A stretch of 64,000 nt of DNA from Lavandula angustifolia. Its lineage: Eukaryota > Streptophyta > Magnoliopsida > Lamiales > Lamiaceae. The stretch is taken from contig CM054807.1 in the NCBI GenBank assembly GCA_028984105.1, positions 22,717,191 to 22,781,190 on the forward strand, in the 5' to 3' direction. Positions 1 to 12,739 of the stretch are shown here, one piece after another. Made by a program: the position numbers and the translations under genes. Position 1 is the first letter of the stretch; every line of letters begins with the position of its first letter. Below the pieces are notes generated by a model. The model was given only the letters and a program-made list of their open reading frames with translations. It was not told the origin of the DNA and did not search any database.

Positions 1-108
1 TTAGTTTCCTTTCTCTATTCTAAGCGAACTTATTGTAATATCATAAGCTTAGAAAAACTCGAAGGAGTTCAATTTTCTAAACTGTTTTTATTGTAAGTGC
101 TCCTCCAT
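1..108 (+). repeat. Remnant of a family-C LTR fused to gag
   Basis: Positions 10-108 match the stretch at 55817-55920 inside the complete family-C LTR (the AAGCTTAGAAAA and CTCGAAGGAGTTCA motifs). The rest of the LTR, the primer site and the first 24 gag codons are absent, so LTR text passes directly into gag codon 25. This is a deletion junction near 108. Confidence 0.7.
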
Positions 109-111
109 AGG

Positions 112-2258
112 ATGGAGGCGCACTTAACATCACTGTATGACAGCATGATTGACGTCCTGGAGAAAGGACCTATTATTCCAATTGTCGACAATGTCAAACT
201 TGCAACTGTAGCAGCAATAGGTGCCAGAACCTGCGAGAAGGTTCCCAAGGACAAGAGCCTCTTTACACCTGAAGAGAGAAAGCTGCACAACCTCGACTGA
301 GTTGCAGGCAACACAATACTGACTACGCGCAGAGATTCTTACCTCGGAAGGGTGCATGATTGCAAAACTTCAAAGGACCTCTAGGATGCTCTCATAGTGC
401 TGAGCCAAGGAACTCCACAAATCAAACAAAACAAACTGGAGTTGGAGTTGCAAAAGCTCAAGGCGTTTGCCATGATTCCCGGAGAGTCGATTGATGATTT
501 CAGTGTTAGATTTACGAATCAGATCAACATCATCAATGGGTTGTGGAAAACATTCAGCAACAAGGAGACCAAGACCAAAATTATAAGGGCTCTTACTAAG
601 CCCAAGTGGTATTCCTTTGCTACTTGTTTACGAAGAATTGACTTAAGCTCTGTTACTCCTGATTATATATTTTCAGAACTGAAAGTAGAGGAGTTTGAGT
701 TGAATATTCCGCATACCCCAGGTGCTGATACTGAAATGCCAATAGATCATGCATATAAGGCAATAGTCAGCACACCTGAAGCAAGTCCCTCAGTCACAAG
801 TCAATCAGCTGGAAGCTCAATGACGATCTCAGCCGTGGATAACTTAGCTGAGAAATACGCTCTCCTTGTAGAGAAATACCAAAAGGAGAAGGACAAGCTC
901 ATAAAGGTGAAGATAAAGAGAGCTTGAAAAAGCAATCAAGGTAAGAGAGAAAATGTTCATTCAAAAGGTATATCTAAATCTCTACCTAAATGCAGGAACA
1001 CGGAGACTGCCTCCACTGGACAGAATGAGACACCAAGGAAAGAAGGCAGAAGCTCAATGTGTTATAACTGCAAAAAGACTGGGTATTACCAATATTAATG
1101 TCCAGAGTACACGGCTATTGAAAGAGCTGAAAGGCAAGCCAGGCGAGATAAGTTCATCAAAAAAAGCAAGCCTACATAGTCGGACAACTATCCGATTGCA
1201 CGAGCGATGAAGAGTTTTTCATGGAATCATTTGATGATGAAGCAGCGTTCATGGCAATTAAAAATTGAAGAAGATACTGAACTGTGTCTTATGGCTAGAG
1301 AAGAGGTTGAGGTAAATTCTAATCCCAATATATGCCCCTCTTCACCATGCACACACGATACAAGCTCTGTTGCAGGTGAACCTCTAGATGTGGTTCTAAC
1401 GTATGAGGATCCGTTGGAGGAACAAATTCAGATGAGCAATTAGTTCAGTAGAACACTTCAGGAGCTGGAACTCCTGAGAGCTGAAAATCAGAGACTTTCG
1501 ATGAGGAGTCAGGACTCTATTGAGTTTCAAGGACTTGTCTTGAGACAGAAGGAAGAGATCAACTCTCTGATGACTAAATCTCAACACCAAGAATCACATA
1601 TCACAGTTTCGATCGAGGATAACTCTAAGAAAGAAACTGAAATTGCTAGTCTAAAGGACAAGCTCGCACAATCCAAAGCTGAGTATGAAGCTCTGAGAAA
1701 AACGATGAGGTTTGGATGACTGAGTAATACATAGGAGCTAAAGAAGAGCTTGAAAAGTTGCTGAGATCACGAAGACCATGCTCCGCGAAGGAAGGACTTG
1801 GTTATACTTATGAAGCAACTACTTCTGGACAGAAAAGCTCAGAACAATTGGCTGACAGATTTGTCCAAGGGGGATCTCAATATGCTGAATCTTCAACCCC
1901 TCAGACAAAGAACAAACAAAAGATGAAAGTACCTCAGCCCAGCTACCAGAAGATGACCCGAGGTTCAAGCCCCAGAACACCCAAATCCAACTCAGGGGGA
2001 ACCAAGAAGGACAGATGGGCAGAACAGTATGGCCACCCACAATGGACACATCCAACTCAGTATGGATCATACTATTATGAGCCCAGAAACAAAAGCCCTA
2101 AGGTTCAGCATAAGAAGAAGAAACCTGAACCTCAGAAGTTAAAGAAGTCCGCATCTCCCAGTTTAGTAGAGAGATCAACTGACAACAAGGGCAAGAGAAT
2201 ATCTGAAACCACCAGGCTTATCAGACAGATTTGGGTCCCAAAAGACACTAACATATAA
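112..2258 (+). pseudogene. gag pseudogene of the left element
   Basis: Encodes the nucleocapsid precursor of the retrotransposon. It starts at the residues equal to codon 25 of the gag at 14224 (MEAHLTSL). The PKDKSLFTPEE and KLELELQKLKAF blocks are typical of this gag. A TGA at 298 and a TAG near 382 break it early, and further frame changes occur near 927, 1210 and 1440. A zinc knuckle is recognisable around 1057-1110 as CYNCKKTGYY followed by a stop; the histidine is Tyr and the glutamate before the last Cys is a stop. A coiled-coil segment lies at about 1501-1719, a feature known from Sirevirus Gag. The basic, Pro/Ser-rich tail is at 1758-2258. It is non-functional. Confidence 0.75.
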
Positions 2259-2304
2259 GGACCCAACTTGAACCCAAAGGGTACCTGAATTTGTTTTTAT
2301 CTTG

Positions 2305-3866
2305 CAGGTGCTGACAGACCCTTGGATTTTGGACAACAGATGCTCAAGACACATGACGCATAAGAAGAATCTGCTGACCAGTTATGTTCAGCAAGAAGGA
2401 GCTAGAATTGAATTTGGTGACAACTCCAAAGGATATACAAGGGGATTTGGAATGCTGAAGATAGGAACTGCCATAGTTCCCAAAGTATCATATGTTGAAG
2501 GACTTCAGCATAATCTTCTTTCAGTCAGTCAATTTATGTGATAACTCCAATAAAGTGACTTTTGATGTAGGTTTGTGTGATGTTCTTGAGAAATCTACAC
2601 GAAAAGATGCGTTATCAGGCTCGCGGAGAAGAAATATCTACTATGCAGATTAGAATATCGCTGAACTTGAAGCCTGCTTGCTAGCACACACATAGTAAGA
2701 TGACATAACAACATGGTTGTGGTATAGAAGATTAAGTCATCTGAACTTCAAAACAATGAACAAGCTAGCGAGAGATGCTAAAGTCCGAGGACTGCCCAAT
2801 GAAGTATTCAAAAATCATAAGAATTGTGAAGAATTCTTGAAGGGAAAGCAAACTAGATAAAGCAATCCACCAATTCCGTCACCTTCTACTGATGGGATCC
2901 TTCAATTTCTCCACATGGACTTATTTGGGCCAGTCTCTCCAGTAACGATCAGAGGTAAGAAATATACTCTTGTAGTCATTGATGACTGTTCAAGATATAC
3001 TAGTGTTTTTTCACCGCCAACAAGTCTGACGTCAAAACTGAACTGCCGAAACTACTGAAACGACTGAGCGTCGAAAAGGATTTCAAGATTCAAAGAATAT
3101 TCTCAGATCAAGGAATAGAGTTTCTAAACTCGATGATGAAAGACTACTGCGAAGCTGAAGGGATTAAGCATGAAACCTCAACAGCACGTACACCTCAACA
3201 GAACGGTCTTGTTGAAAGAAAGAACATAACACTCAAAAAAGCAGCAAGAATGTTACTCCAGACTCAGGTCTACCATCAAAGTTTTGGGCAGAAGCTACTG
3301 ACACAGCCTGCTATACATAGAATCGGTCTTTATTGACTCAGATGTACATGAAGACATCATATGAATTATGGAAAGGGAGAACTCCTTCTATTTCGCATTT
3401 CCATATCTTTAGTTGTTCGTACTTTATCCACAATAATGGAAATGACCAGTTAAAGGTCTTCGATAGCAAGTCAGACCTTGGGGTATTCTTAGGATACTCC
3501 AGGGTCAGCAAAGCTTTCAGGGTCTTTAACTACCGAACACTTTGTGTGGAGGAAAGCCCTCATGTTCTATTTAACAAATTTACTTATGAGAACAGGAAAC
3601 AAAACTCTCAGCAAGATGCTGAAGAAGTCAGTAGCAAGCCGCATGATCTAAGCTTAAACGAAAATATAGAAGAGATCCAGCATTCTTGGGATGATGATTC
3701 AGATGATGAAATTCATAACCAACTAACAGGCAATATAGCTGAACCGATTAATTCTTCTAAACAAACTCAATCCCAGGTAACTCAGGTCGATGAAGAAACC
3801 CAGTGGCAGCTGAGACCTCTACTGAGAATAACAACTCAGGGGGAACTTCTAATGTTCCAAAGCTGA
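2305..3866 (+). pseudogene. Protease and integrase pseudogene, left element
   Basis: Protease is seen at about 2320-2540 with DNRCSRHM, where the active-site glycine of the usual DNGC motif is Arg, followed by FGDNSKGYTRG and the conserved GLQHNLLSVSQF. The pre-integrase H-H-C-C region follows with several stops (WYRRLSHLNFK near 2720). The integrase core is at 2910-3330: MDLFGPVSPVTIRG carries the first catalytic Asp, FSDQGIEFLNS the second, and TPQQNGLVERKN the Glu region. The integrase C-terminus at 3333-3700 has the Sirevirus-like KSDLGVFLGYS block. Stops near 2541, 2655, 2860 and 3336 break the reading frame. Confidence 0.75.
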
Positions 3867-3959
3867 ATGCCCCTGAACCTGGTGACTCAGTAGATCCTGA
3901 TATTGTTACTGAATTGCTTCTATTACAAAATGTACTATTGAAATTCCTCATAATCCGAC

Positions 3960-4331
3960 TATCTGTGCAGAATTAATTTTAGAGGAAGTAACAAGACGTC
4001 ATTGTTCTTAGTTAGGTGCTCATACTTCAGATCTTATTATTGGAGATCTGTCAGCAAGCATTAAGACAAGATCTAGATTCTGTGAAGGAGAAAGAGCTTT
4101 ATACTCCTGCTTCTTGTCTACTGAAGAACCTCAGTCGATTGAGGATGCACTGAATAATGCTGACTGAATCACTGCTATGAAAGAAGGTCTCAACCAATTC
4201 ACAAGAAACGACGTTTGGGAGCTTGTAGACAGACCCAAACACCAACATGTGATAGGAACTAAGTGGGTCTTTAAGAACAAGCGAGATGAAAACAACGTCA
4301 TCGTTAGGAATAAAGCTCGAATAGTTGCCTC
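3960..4331 (+). pseudogene. N-terminal piece of reverse transcriptase, left element
   Basis: Only the entry of the copia reverse transcriptase domain is left: CFLSTEEPQSIEDAL, then FTRNDVWELVDRPKHQ and GTKWVFKNKRDENN, ending at NKARIVAS. A TGA replaces the usual Trp codon near 4165. At about 4331 the text jumps to third-ORF sequence, so the catalytic YVDD part and the whole RNase H are absent. The equivalent intact stretch is at 18380-18600 in element A. Confidence 0.75.
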
Positions 4332-7300
4332 TGTGGAGATGACCAGATCACCTTTGAGGACAAGGTACACTTTAATGTAAAGAAGATCAGGTTCCACAAC
4401 AGAATAGCTGCTCTTCAGCAGATCGGTTCAGGACCGTCGCTTCAGCAAACCACGCCTACCAAGAAGAGGTCTCCTCTAGCGAAAATTTCTAAGACATCGG
4501 CTAAACGTCCGAAGAAAGCCATCGCTGATGTCACTACTGAATCCGAGGCCTGCACGGAGGAAACTATCGAACAACCAACTCGCCGAACAAAGCTACCGAA
4601 CATGCTATCGAATGCACCTACTCGACTTATGCAGCTAATAGATGAGTCAGAGTCCTCCGAGGAGACTCATTCGGTGGAGAAGGCCGTCTCCACTGAACAG
4701 ACTCAAGAAGTGGATCAAGGGGTTCCAGCTGAACCTAGCCTAAGTGCTGATATACAAACTCTGGAAAGCCCGCTTGATATTCCACCACTCAGCACTTTGC
4801 CATCTGCTGAAAAACAGACGTCCGCCATAGATCTTGACGACTCAGAAACGGCGTCTGAGCAAGAATCAATCGGAATGGAAGCCTCAGCACTCAGATCTCA
4901 AGCATTCCGAGAGATAGCTGACCAAATACCGGAGATCGCTGGCCACCAAGACTTGGTGTTAATTGCTAGACAGGCCAGGCTCCACATTCTCCTAAGGTTC
5001 CAGGAGTGGCACCCACAGCTTCGCCTCATCCTTCACTACTCCTGTGACCAATTACATCAGGAGGAGCAGCACCTAAGGCAGCAGATAGGCTACTCCAGGC
5101 CTGCTGACCTAGGTAAATTCGATGATCTGAGGGCCGCGATGCTGGCCTTGCTGCACGATAGGCGACTTTAGGCTCAGCCCCCTCAGATGGGTCTGACCAC
5201 GACGGTCAGGACCCACCCCATGATTCAGGCCCTGGGAAGCCTGATGAGGGAGTACCCCAGGACAAGGATACAACTGCTGAAACTTCGATCTACCGCTCGG
5301 TATCCTTGGGCCGTGAAGTCGGCGGCCGGTACTTCAACGTCTGCGAGCTCGCTCGGCTCTTGCTAACATCTCAGTTTGAAGTAGCGCCCAGCCCCAAAGG
5401 CCGACGCTCAAAGTCCATGGCCAAGGCACTGAAAAGCCAAGGAGCTCAGAACAGAGCTCTAGCCAAAGCTGTCCATAAAGTATGGAAGAAAACTGCTGAA
5501 GCCACTAGCGCTGAGCTTCAGGGGCTGAAAACCTCTCTATCCGACTCAGCTGCCCCTGATGTCTCTTCCATTGTCTCAAATACGCTGGCAAAGCAGAGAC
5601 AGGACTTTGAAGATCAGCTAAGAGTGATTCAGGAGGGACAGGCCAAACTGCTTGAAGAATTCAAGGCCTCTCAGTCCACTAATACTGAATCAGTCTCAAA
5701 CCTATCCCAGGCCACTGAGCTCAGACTCAACAATATTCAACAAGCTCTGGAGGATAAGGTGTCTGAGAAGCTGATGGAATTTAAGGCTACAGCTGAACTC
5801 TCCCACAAGAAATACAGTGAAGATCTTGCTTCTGAGAGGAATGAGCTGCATGAGGCACTGACAAAAATCAAAGACAAACTCGACTCTCTGTCAACCTCTT
5901 ACAAGAGCCTAGACCTAAAGGTATCCACTCCGACTCCGGTAATAATTGATGATGCCAAAAAGGGGGAAGGAAAGGATAAAAGGGAAGAAAAGAAAGACAA
6001 TGAAAAAGGGGACAAGTCAACCCCCAAGCTGACCCTGACTAAACCCTCAGCCAAATTCACTAAGGGGGAAGCTCCACTGAAGCCCGCCAAGAAAACCGAG
6101 TCGGCAGCGCACGCAAGCAAAGTTCGGACTATTGCCGCTCTTGGACCAGCCTAAAGAGACCCAGGGGTGTCTCCGCTGCGAGCACAAAGCGAGACCGGCC
6201 CAAGTGGCTCTGGAACAGCTACTCACGCAACCCAGACTCCTACTGATATTGTTAAGGAGGTTGCTGAGTATGATGAACATGATGATTCAGAAGAGGAAGA
6301 AGCCCCTCTACCACCGCCTGTTCCAGGCAAAGGGAAGAAAGTTCTGGAACTCCCGACCCCTCCGAGCAAAGAAATCAAAGAGATACATTTCTGGCGAAGA
6401 GGAGGCTCGAGATAGCGGTGACGAGAAGCTTGCTAGGGAGATAGCCAAAGCCGAGGCCGCCAACAAGCCTAAAGAAAAGACCTCTCAAGGCAAAACTAAG
6501 GCACCGGCTCGAGGCGTAAAGAAAACCGCTAGGTTGCCTCCAAGGAAGCTCAAGATTCATGATGATGAAGATAGAGAAAAGGAAAAGGAGCAACAGTAGA
6601 AGAATACTAAGAAGCAGGGTACATCCAAAGAAAAATCCAGTACCCCTGCTGACTCAGAAGACTCTCCTCACCAACCTTCCTATATGAGATCCAAAGAACA
6701 AGATGCCGAGATCGAAGCCATTTTCGCTCGAGATGGATAGGTATCTCTACGAGGAGAGGAAGCCGCATGATATAGAAGCCGCCGTACGAGAATACATATG
6801 GCGGACCTTGAGGCACCGAGAATTCGCATCGAACAAGAGGCCGGACCGAGAGTACCTTCAAAAGCCGATATTCCTTATCGATACGAAGGTTCGGGGAAGC
6901 CGCCTGATCCGAAATCGCATAGATGGCCAAGGACAGACGATTGGATGCCTGCTCAGTTTACTCAGAGATGGGAATATGCAAAGATAGAGTTTATCAAGCG
7001 CAATTATTTCTGGAGATTCTGGCCAGACAAGGCTAAGACTGATGCTTACACAGAATGGATGATGATAACAGAACCGAATCTATACGTATACTTGCATAAA
7101 GCCGTGTCTCGAAGGTATAGAAGTCGGTGTTCCCGAGCCGGAATCATATCTCCGCTAAGAAGAAATGATGACTCGATCCATCATGGAGTAATAGAAAAAG
7201 AAGTGAAGAAAGCTGCCGCAAACGAGAGGACTTGAAGAAGATGAGCCAAGCAAACTTCGCCGAATACACGAGCCGAGGAAGAACTCATACGGAATGTATG

Positions 7301-7369
7301 GCTTGCCCCCGCCCGAGTCGGAATCGCAAAACTTTATGGACGGGGATCAAGCAAGACAAGCGTTCTTAG
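4332..7369 (+). pseudogene. Third (envelope-like) ORF, C-terminal two thirds
   Basis: Begins at the codon matching 21330 of element A (CGDDQITFEDK against CGFEPITYSDK) and runs to the stop at about 7367. In order: a Ser/Glu-rich acidic part (4602-4900), a helical block (EIADQIPEIAGHQDLVLIAR, 4910-5170), a coiled coil (about 5560-5920), a Lys/Glu-rich low-complexity stretch (5940-6600), and the conserved C-terminal signature RTDDWMP with RWEYAKIEFIK at about 6935-7000. The longest open pieces are 4602-5171 and 5306-6154; frame breaks lie near 5172, 6154 and 6600. Its place after pol is that of the envelope-like ORF of Sireviruses. I see no obvious signal peptide or membrane segment, so the envelope label is positional only. 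Confidence 0.65.
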
Positions 7370-7615
7370 TATTAGATTTCTTTATCTTCCTAGCTTAGAA
7401 AGAGATGTAATGTACCGAACTTTCATATCTTATATATACATTCTCTTTTGGCTCGGCACAATATCTTATTGTCTAAACGGCCGTATTTGTTTTATGCTTA
7501 AACACTCGGAATCACCGAAGTGATTGCTTCGACTCACACACTCACTTTATCTTACTTGTCGCCTTATTGCTTCTCTAGATCCGATAGTCTAGTTGTTGTG
7601 TTTCGGGGAATTGTT

Positions 7616-7774
7616 TAGATAGAGGGAAATTGTTTTGCCCTGCCCCCCTCAGTAGACTAGAACTTGAAGAACAAACTCCACTGATCCTACTTGTAATAAT
7701 GTAAGGAGCTCTGTTTCTGATAGTTTAGTGTTAGCATAGATGATAGGTTTTGGCATCATCAAATAGGGGGAAAT
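7616..7774 (+). promoter_or_regulatory. Polypurine tracts before the 3' LTR
   Basis: Purine runs AGAGGGAAATTG (about 7620) and AGGGGGAAATTG (7765-7776) precede the 3' LTR, the second one directly. They would prime plus-strand DNA synthesis. Repeated polypurine tracts are a known Sirevirus trait. Confidence 0.65.
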
Positions 7775-9408
7775 TGTTGGGTGATGATTTTATCCTCAAA
7801 GCCTTCGTTATACTTAGTGGGAAATGATTACGTCTTTCAAGACCGACCGTAAGCTCAGTAGCCTCGTGCTCTGTACCTATCTGAAGATTTGAAGATCCCA
7901 AAACCTTATCTTGATTGATGAACCATTCCCGTGTAATTGTTTTGTCTCTGAGGTTTCAGACTCAGTAGACACTCTGCTCTGGTTAAGGCGGTCAATAGCT
8001 TATCAGCCTCAGCACCAGAAGTAGAAGACTCAGTATTTACTGGACTAGCAGGAGCAGTATACTGAAGGAGTCAGTAGAACTGAACTCAGAGCTGACCATC
8101 AGTAGAGTACCCTCAGCTGTCTCTCTACTGAATGAAGATCAGACTCAGCAACGGTAGACAGTCTTCTGAACTGTCAGACACTTTTTTAATATACAATCAG
8201 TATTGTCAAGTACGAGGAAAAGAGAAGTCAGCTTCAGTATGCCTCGAAGTCTGTTCCGTCTCAACCACTCCATAATCCTCGACAAATGACAAGTATACAC
8301 GTGTCTCTACCTACTAAAGCTGCAAGTCAACATATTTCCAGAAAAGGAGGGAAAGGACACTATTACATCCTTCAAAAAGAGCCGTTAGCTACCAAAAGAG
8401 AGAGAAAGGAAGATCGTCTCCAACGGATCTTTTCCAATCTCTGCTCTATAAATAGAGGGACATTTCAAGCCTTGAAAGAGAAAGCGAGGAAGAGCGAAAA
8501 AGAGAGAGAGACAAATGCGCATAAGCTTAACGATAAAAACAAACACAAGGATTCAAACGAGCTAGAACCAGAAAACCCTAAATCTTCCGCAAGAATTTGA
8601 AGATCTATCTCCGGCGAAAGACTACCTTCTCAGCTCATAGCCTCTAGTATCCAAATCGACGATACACGAACCTAAAGCTTATTTCAGCTGTTCGTCGATC
8701 TAGAAGCCACTCTCTCATTCCCTATCCCTCTAACCCTAAGCTCAACATAATATACTTATAGCTTAGACGAAGGAGTTCATATTTGAACCCAATCCTAATT
8801 GTTAAAGGACTCCTTCATAGTTGGAGAAGTTTGTCAAACACTTTAGTTTGATGCCTTTGTAAACTGGGACTTGCTCAGTATAATCCCCAAGCCACGGCTT
8901 TGTCCTGAGCACAAGCTGACTGAGACTAACTCAGTATAATAAATATCCTCCTGAACTTTTCGGGACAGTGGACGTAGGATCGATTGATATCCGAACCACT
9001 TTAAAAATCTATGTCTTGTTATTGCTTTCTGATTACTGTTGCATTGATTTTACTGTTCATACTGAAAACCTACATTAAAATCATACAACTGTCTCAGCAT
9101 ATTGAACTGTCTATTTGCTGAACTGAGACTTGCTAAAACGGTTTTTCCACTCAACTGATTTGGGCCTACACTTTTCCGCACCGCTGAACTCTACCTGTTT
9201 GATACTGAATTCTGACTCAGTCAGCTAGCAGATCTCAGTAGAGTCAGACTCTTTGCCACACACGATTCAGAACAGCTATTTGGTCTGCTGAATTATTTCA
9301 GTATGGCACTTTCCTGAACAGGACTGTTCGTGTTCGAAGTTGAGAAAATCGGAGTCAGGTGTATTCACCCCCCCCCCTCTACACCTGACCGTACACTCGG
9401 GACCAACA
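7775..9408 (+). repeat. Family-A LTR, 3' LTR of the left element
   Basis: A 1,634-bp LTR starting TGTTGGGTGATGATTT and ending GGGACCAACA, with the TG...CA ends of copia LTRs. It contains a clear TATA box, an unusual poly-C run near 9370 followed by CTCTACACCTGACCG, and ends against GACAG. No matching 5-bp duplication can be tested because the left end is lost. Confidence 0.9.
8447..8454 (+). promoter_or_regulatory. LTR TATA box
   Basis: TATAAATA in the context GCTCTATAAATAGAGGG, about 670 bp into the LTR. The same box is at the matching place in the family-A LTRs at 25414, 29940 and 58846, so it is the likely core promoter of the family. Confidence 0.7.
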
Positions 9409-9890
9409 GACAGTATTGACGGTAGACGATGATCGCAACTTTAATTCAAATCTTTGGAGACGTTTCCTCAACCCTAGCCACTATTAAAGTGGATCGCTAT
9501 GCAAAAAGTCTATTTCATAATGTGTTTATAAGTACGAAGAGTCTTGCATAAAAAATTGTTACGAGAATTAACATTCTCAATCTTACTAGCTTCAAAGTCT
9601 CTCAAGCATTTTTCTAGAAGAGACCTTAGATCTAGTTGTGTTTCTTTCTTTGGAACCCTCATAATACAATCCTTTAAGCTAACCAAGTTATATCTCAAGC
9701 TTAGATCGAGAATGTCCAGTCTTACAAGCCTGAGCTTATGTTTGTAAGGACCTTCTCATAGTTGAATAATGAACATAAATCCAGCGACATTCAAGTAGTT
9801 GTTGTGTTTCGAGTGTTTTTAAAGAACAAAAAGACGAGCGACCTAGCATGTATTCTGTGACCTCAAATCATTATGATGTTATGATAACTA
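9409..9890. other. Unassigned stretch between two elements
   Basis: No gene or repeat that I recognise. Short open stretches exist on both strands near 9510-9740 but show no family motif. The left half of the old insertion site of element B ends here. Confidence 0.4.
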
Positions 9891-11261
9891 TGAAGGAAAA
9901 TAGAGGTTAGGAATCGATACCTTCCTCCTTCGTATGTTGTCGCAGCTTTGATTGTTGCTCGTGTGTCAGATCTTCTGATCTGTATCCCGACCTTTTTCTT
10001 CCTCTGGCTGGTCAGAGAACTGAAGAAAATAAAAATATTGTCTCTCTAAAACTCACGCGTGTGCGTGTGTAATTTCATGTATGTGTATGTTCTGTTTATG
10101 AACAGAATACTAATATATATAGGCTTCAAAAGCCAATATAATATTAATAATTGCAGCCCATTAATTTAATTATATTCCTAATGGGCTTCCACATAATTAG
10201 CTCATAATATAATTAATTAATCCACTGGGCTACTAATATTTATCAATTAATTGGCCCAGCCAATTAATTCAAGATAAATAACATTATTAAATAATGTAAA
10301 AATTACATTAATCTATTAATAATGATTTCTGAGAGATAATAAATAACTAGGCAACTAATTGGGCCAGATTAGAGATCTAATACAAGAAATAAAGCAGGGC
10401 CTCAAATTAATTAATTATCTATGCTCAGCCCAGAGCAAAATTAATTAATAAACACAGATTCATTCCACTTGAGAATTCGTGCTGACTTACCCCTTTATCC
10501 CAAATTGAGCAAGGGCTTGTATTTTAGACTTAATCGATCTCCGTATTTAAGATAGAAATATCCGTTAATTAATTAAGCTCAGTGACAGCTTAAATTAATT
10601 AACATCTTATATTTCTGAGTATTACCACTCGACCTTATTAACACATCTTAACTTAATCAACCGGTCGGGTTTAGTGTGCTAATCCTTTCGAGTTCCTCAG
10701 GGGATATTATCAACCCATTTTACTAGGATACGGTTGCAAGATACAGACAACCAGCCTGAGCCACAAATGACTACTAGCACCCAAGATACGTAGATCCGGC
10801 CACGATGACGTTCACCATAGTAGGTCAAAGTAATAGATAGCCAAATGCACTCAGCTGAAGTCTTACCAAGCTTAAGACCAGCTAAGTCACCGAGATCTTG
10901 GTTCTCCACTAAGGTCAGTTAGGAGAACACATCTCACTGTGATTCATCAATACACCACCTTAAGTGTACCAGTAAAGACAAGCAGCTAAGACAAGCCACT
11001 TCTTATCTAAACTGCAGCTTAAACCAACAACTTATCCTTAAGTTGTCTCAGTTGTGATAACTGTTTATATCATGTCAGTTCAATCAATTTGTGTTGTCTT
11101 CTGTGATACCCGACACACTACACAAATCTAACTTTTATACAAGATAAATGATAACATGTGCAAATATATATATTTATCAGATAGGAGAATAAAATAGTGG
11201 TAGGGACAAAACACATTATATACAAGCATAAAATTTGCTTCCAGTAGACAAAACCCCAACA
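9891..11261 (-). repeat. Family-B LTR (3' LTR of element B)
   Basis: A 1,371-bp repeat. On the plus strand it starts TGAAGGAAAATAGAGG and ends ACCCCAACA; in element orientation it starts TGTTGGGG. It matches 33908-35282 nearly throughout, with scattered substitutions and small indels. The adjoining text at 11262-11275 reads GTATAAGTGGGAGAAT on the minus strand, the polypurine tract. Confidence 0.9.
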
Positions 11262-11400
11262 ATTCTCCCACTTATACTAAAGTAAACTTTTAGTATACAA
11301 TGTATCAGTTCTAGGTACAAACTAGAACTTAACTATCTCTCAGTTATCTATCCTATCTATCACTGCATCTTCTCCCACTTATACAAAAGTTTCTGCAGTC

Positions 11401-12739
11401 CTAAGTGGGGGTCATCTCTACCACTCCTAAACCACGAACATGCTTCTCGTAAGCCGGGAGTGGTAAGCTCTTTGTGAAAGGATTAGCTAGGTTGACTTCA
11501 GTTCCAATTTTATCTATCACCACATCTCCTCCACTTATGAATTCTCGTATAATGTGGTACTTTCTATCTATGTGTTTAGACGCCTTGTGAGATCTGAGTT
11601 CCTTTGAATTTGCCATTGCACCCTAGTTATCACAATAAATTGTGATAGTCTTAGGCAAGTTCAGAACAATATCAAGATCCTGGAGGAATTTCTTGAGTCA
11701 AACAGCCTCTTTCGAAGCTTCTGAAGCAGCCACATGCTCTGCTTCCATGGTTGAGTCCGCAATGCATTTCTGCTTTGCACTCCTTCTTGAAATGGCTCCA
11801 CCTCCCAAGCTGAACACATAACCAGAGGTAGAATTCTTCTCGTCTCTGTCAGCTTGGAAATCTGAGTCTGTATAACCCAAACACACTAGACTGTCTGACT
11901 TGTAAACAAGCCTATAATCTCTAGTCCGTTTAAGGTACTTGAGAATATGCTTGACCGCAGTCCAGTGTTCCTTTCCAGGGTTATACTGATATCTTGAGAT
12001 CATGCCTACAACATATGAGATATCTGGTCTCGTACAAAGCATCGCATACATGAGGTTACCGACAGCGGAAGCATATAGTACTAGCCTCATACTTTCAATC
12101 TCTTTAGGCGTTTTAGGGCACTGATTCTTGGATAGAAAAATGCCATGTCTGAAAGGTACTGAACCTCTCTTAGCATTTTGCATGCTAAAACGAGCAATAA
12201 TAGTGTCAATGTAGGATGCTTGTGACAAACTTAACATCCTTTTCTGGCGATCTCGGATAACCTTGATCCCAAGGATGTAAGCAGCTTCACCTAAGTCCTT
12301 CATTTGAAACTGCTCGGATAACTATGTCTTTACGTCTGATAACACTTCAACATTGTTGCCAATGAGAAGGATGTCATCTACGTAAAATGCAAGAAACACC
12401 ACTGATCCGTTAACACAAATACGGTACACACACCTCGTTTGACTACCTCGTCGAAAATGCTGGTGCCATAATTGGAAAGCTTGCTTAAGTCCATGAATAG
12501 ACTTCTTAAGCTTCCAAACTAGATGCTCTTCGCCCTCCTTCACATAACCATCTGGTTGTTTCATGTAGATGTCCCTACCTTTTCAAGGTGACCGTTTAGG
12601 AATGCGGTTTTGACATACATTTGTCAGATCTCTAGGTTCATGTGAGCTGCTATGGCAAGGATAATCCGAATGGACTTGATCATTGCTACAGGCGAGAAGG
12701 TCTCTTCATAATCGATACCTTCTTTCTGGGTAAAACCCT
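11401..12739 (-). pseudogene. Reverse transcriptase core and RNase H of element B
   Basis: Minus-strand translation gives GFTQKEGIDYEETFSPVA at the high end (12739), then the catalytic FYVDDILLIGN (about 12350-12390), YILGIKVIRDR, TRPDISYVVGMISR and the RNase H region with SADSTMEAEHVAASEA-like text near 11740. It ends at SLPLPAYEKHVRGLGV (about 11410). Breaks are at 12303-12322 and 11616-11698, and a stop lies near 12600. Its N-terminal half is 13.6 kb away at 26343-26639 because element A inserted between the codons KG and FTQ. Confidence 0.85.

Larger units (their letters stand above)
1..9408 (+). mobile_element. Chimeric, 5'-truncated Sirevirus-type copia element
   Basis: A Ty1/copia element running off the left edge of the window. 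In order it holds a short LTR remnant, gag, protease, integrase, the start of reverse transcriptase, then an abrupt jump into the second half of a third ORF, a polypurine region and a complete 3' LTR. The 5' part (gag, integrase, LTR remnant) resembles family C of this window, while the third-ORF tail and 3' LTR are family A. The middle of pol (reverse transcriptase core, RNase H) and the first part of ORF3 are missing at about 4331. Stop codons interrupt gag and integrase, so it is dead. The Sirevirus assignment rests on gene order, the DNxCSRHM protease motif, the post-pol ORF and repeated polypurine tracts. Confidence 0.8.

Noticed and set aside
5306..6154. A 282-codon open frame with a coiled coil that could be a host gene
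   Set aside because: The same text in the same order is found in element A (22255-23010) between pol and the 3' LTR, so it is part of the retrotransposon's third ORF.
9510..9747. Short open frames on both strands
   Set aside because: No recognisable motif and mutual overlap; most likely chance in AT-rich DNA.
10697..10909. A 70-codon minus-strand frame repeated at 34741-34929 and partly at 50392
   Set aside because: It lies within the family-B LTRs; it is repeated because the LTR is, and an LTR-encoded protein has no other support.
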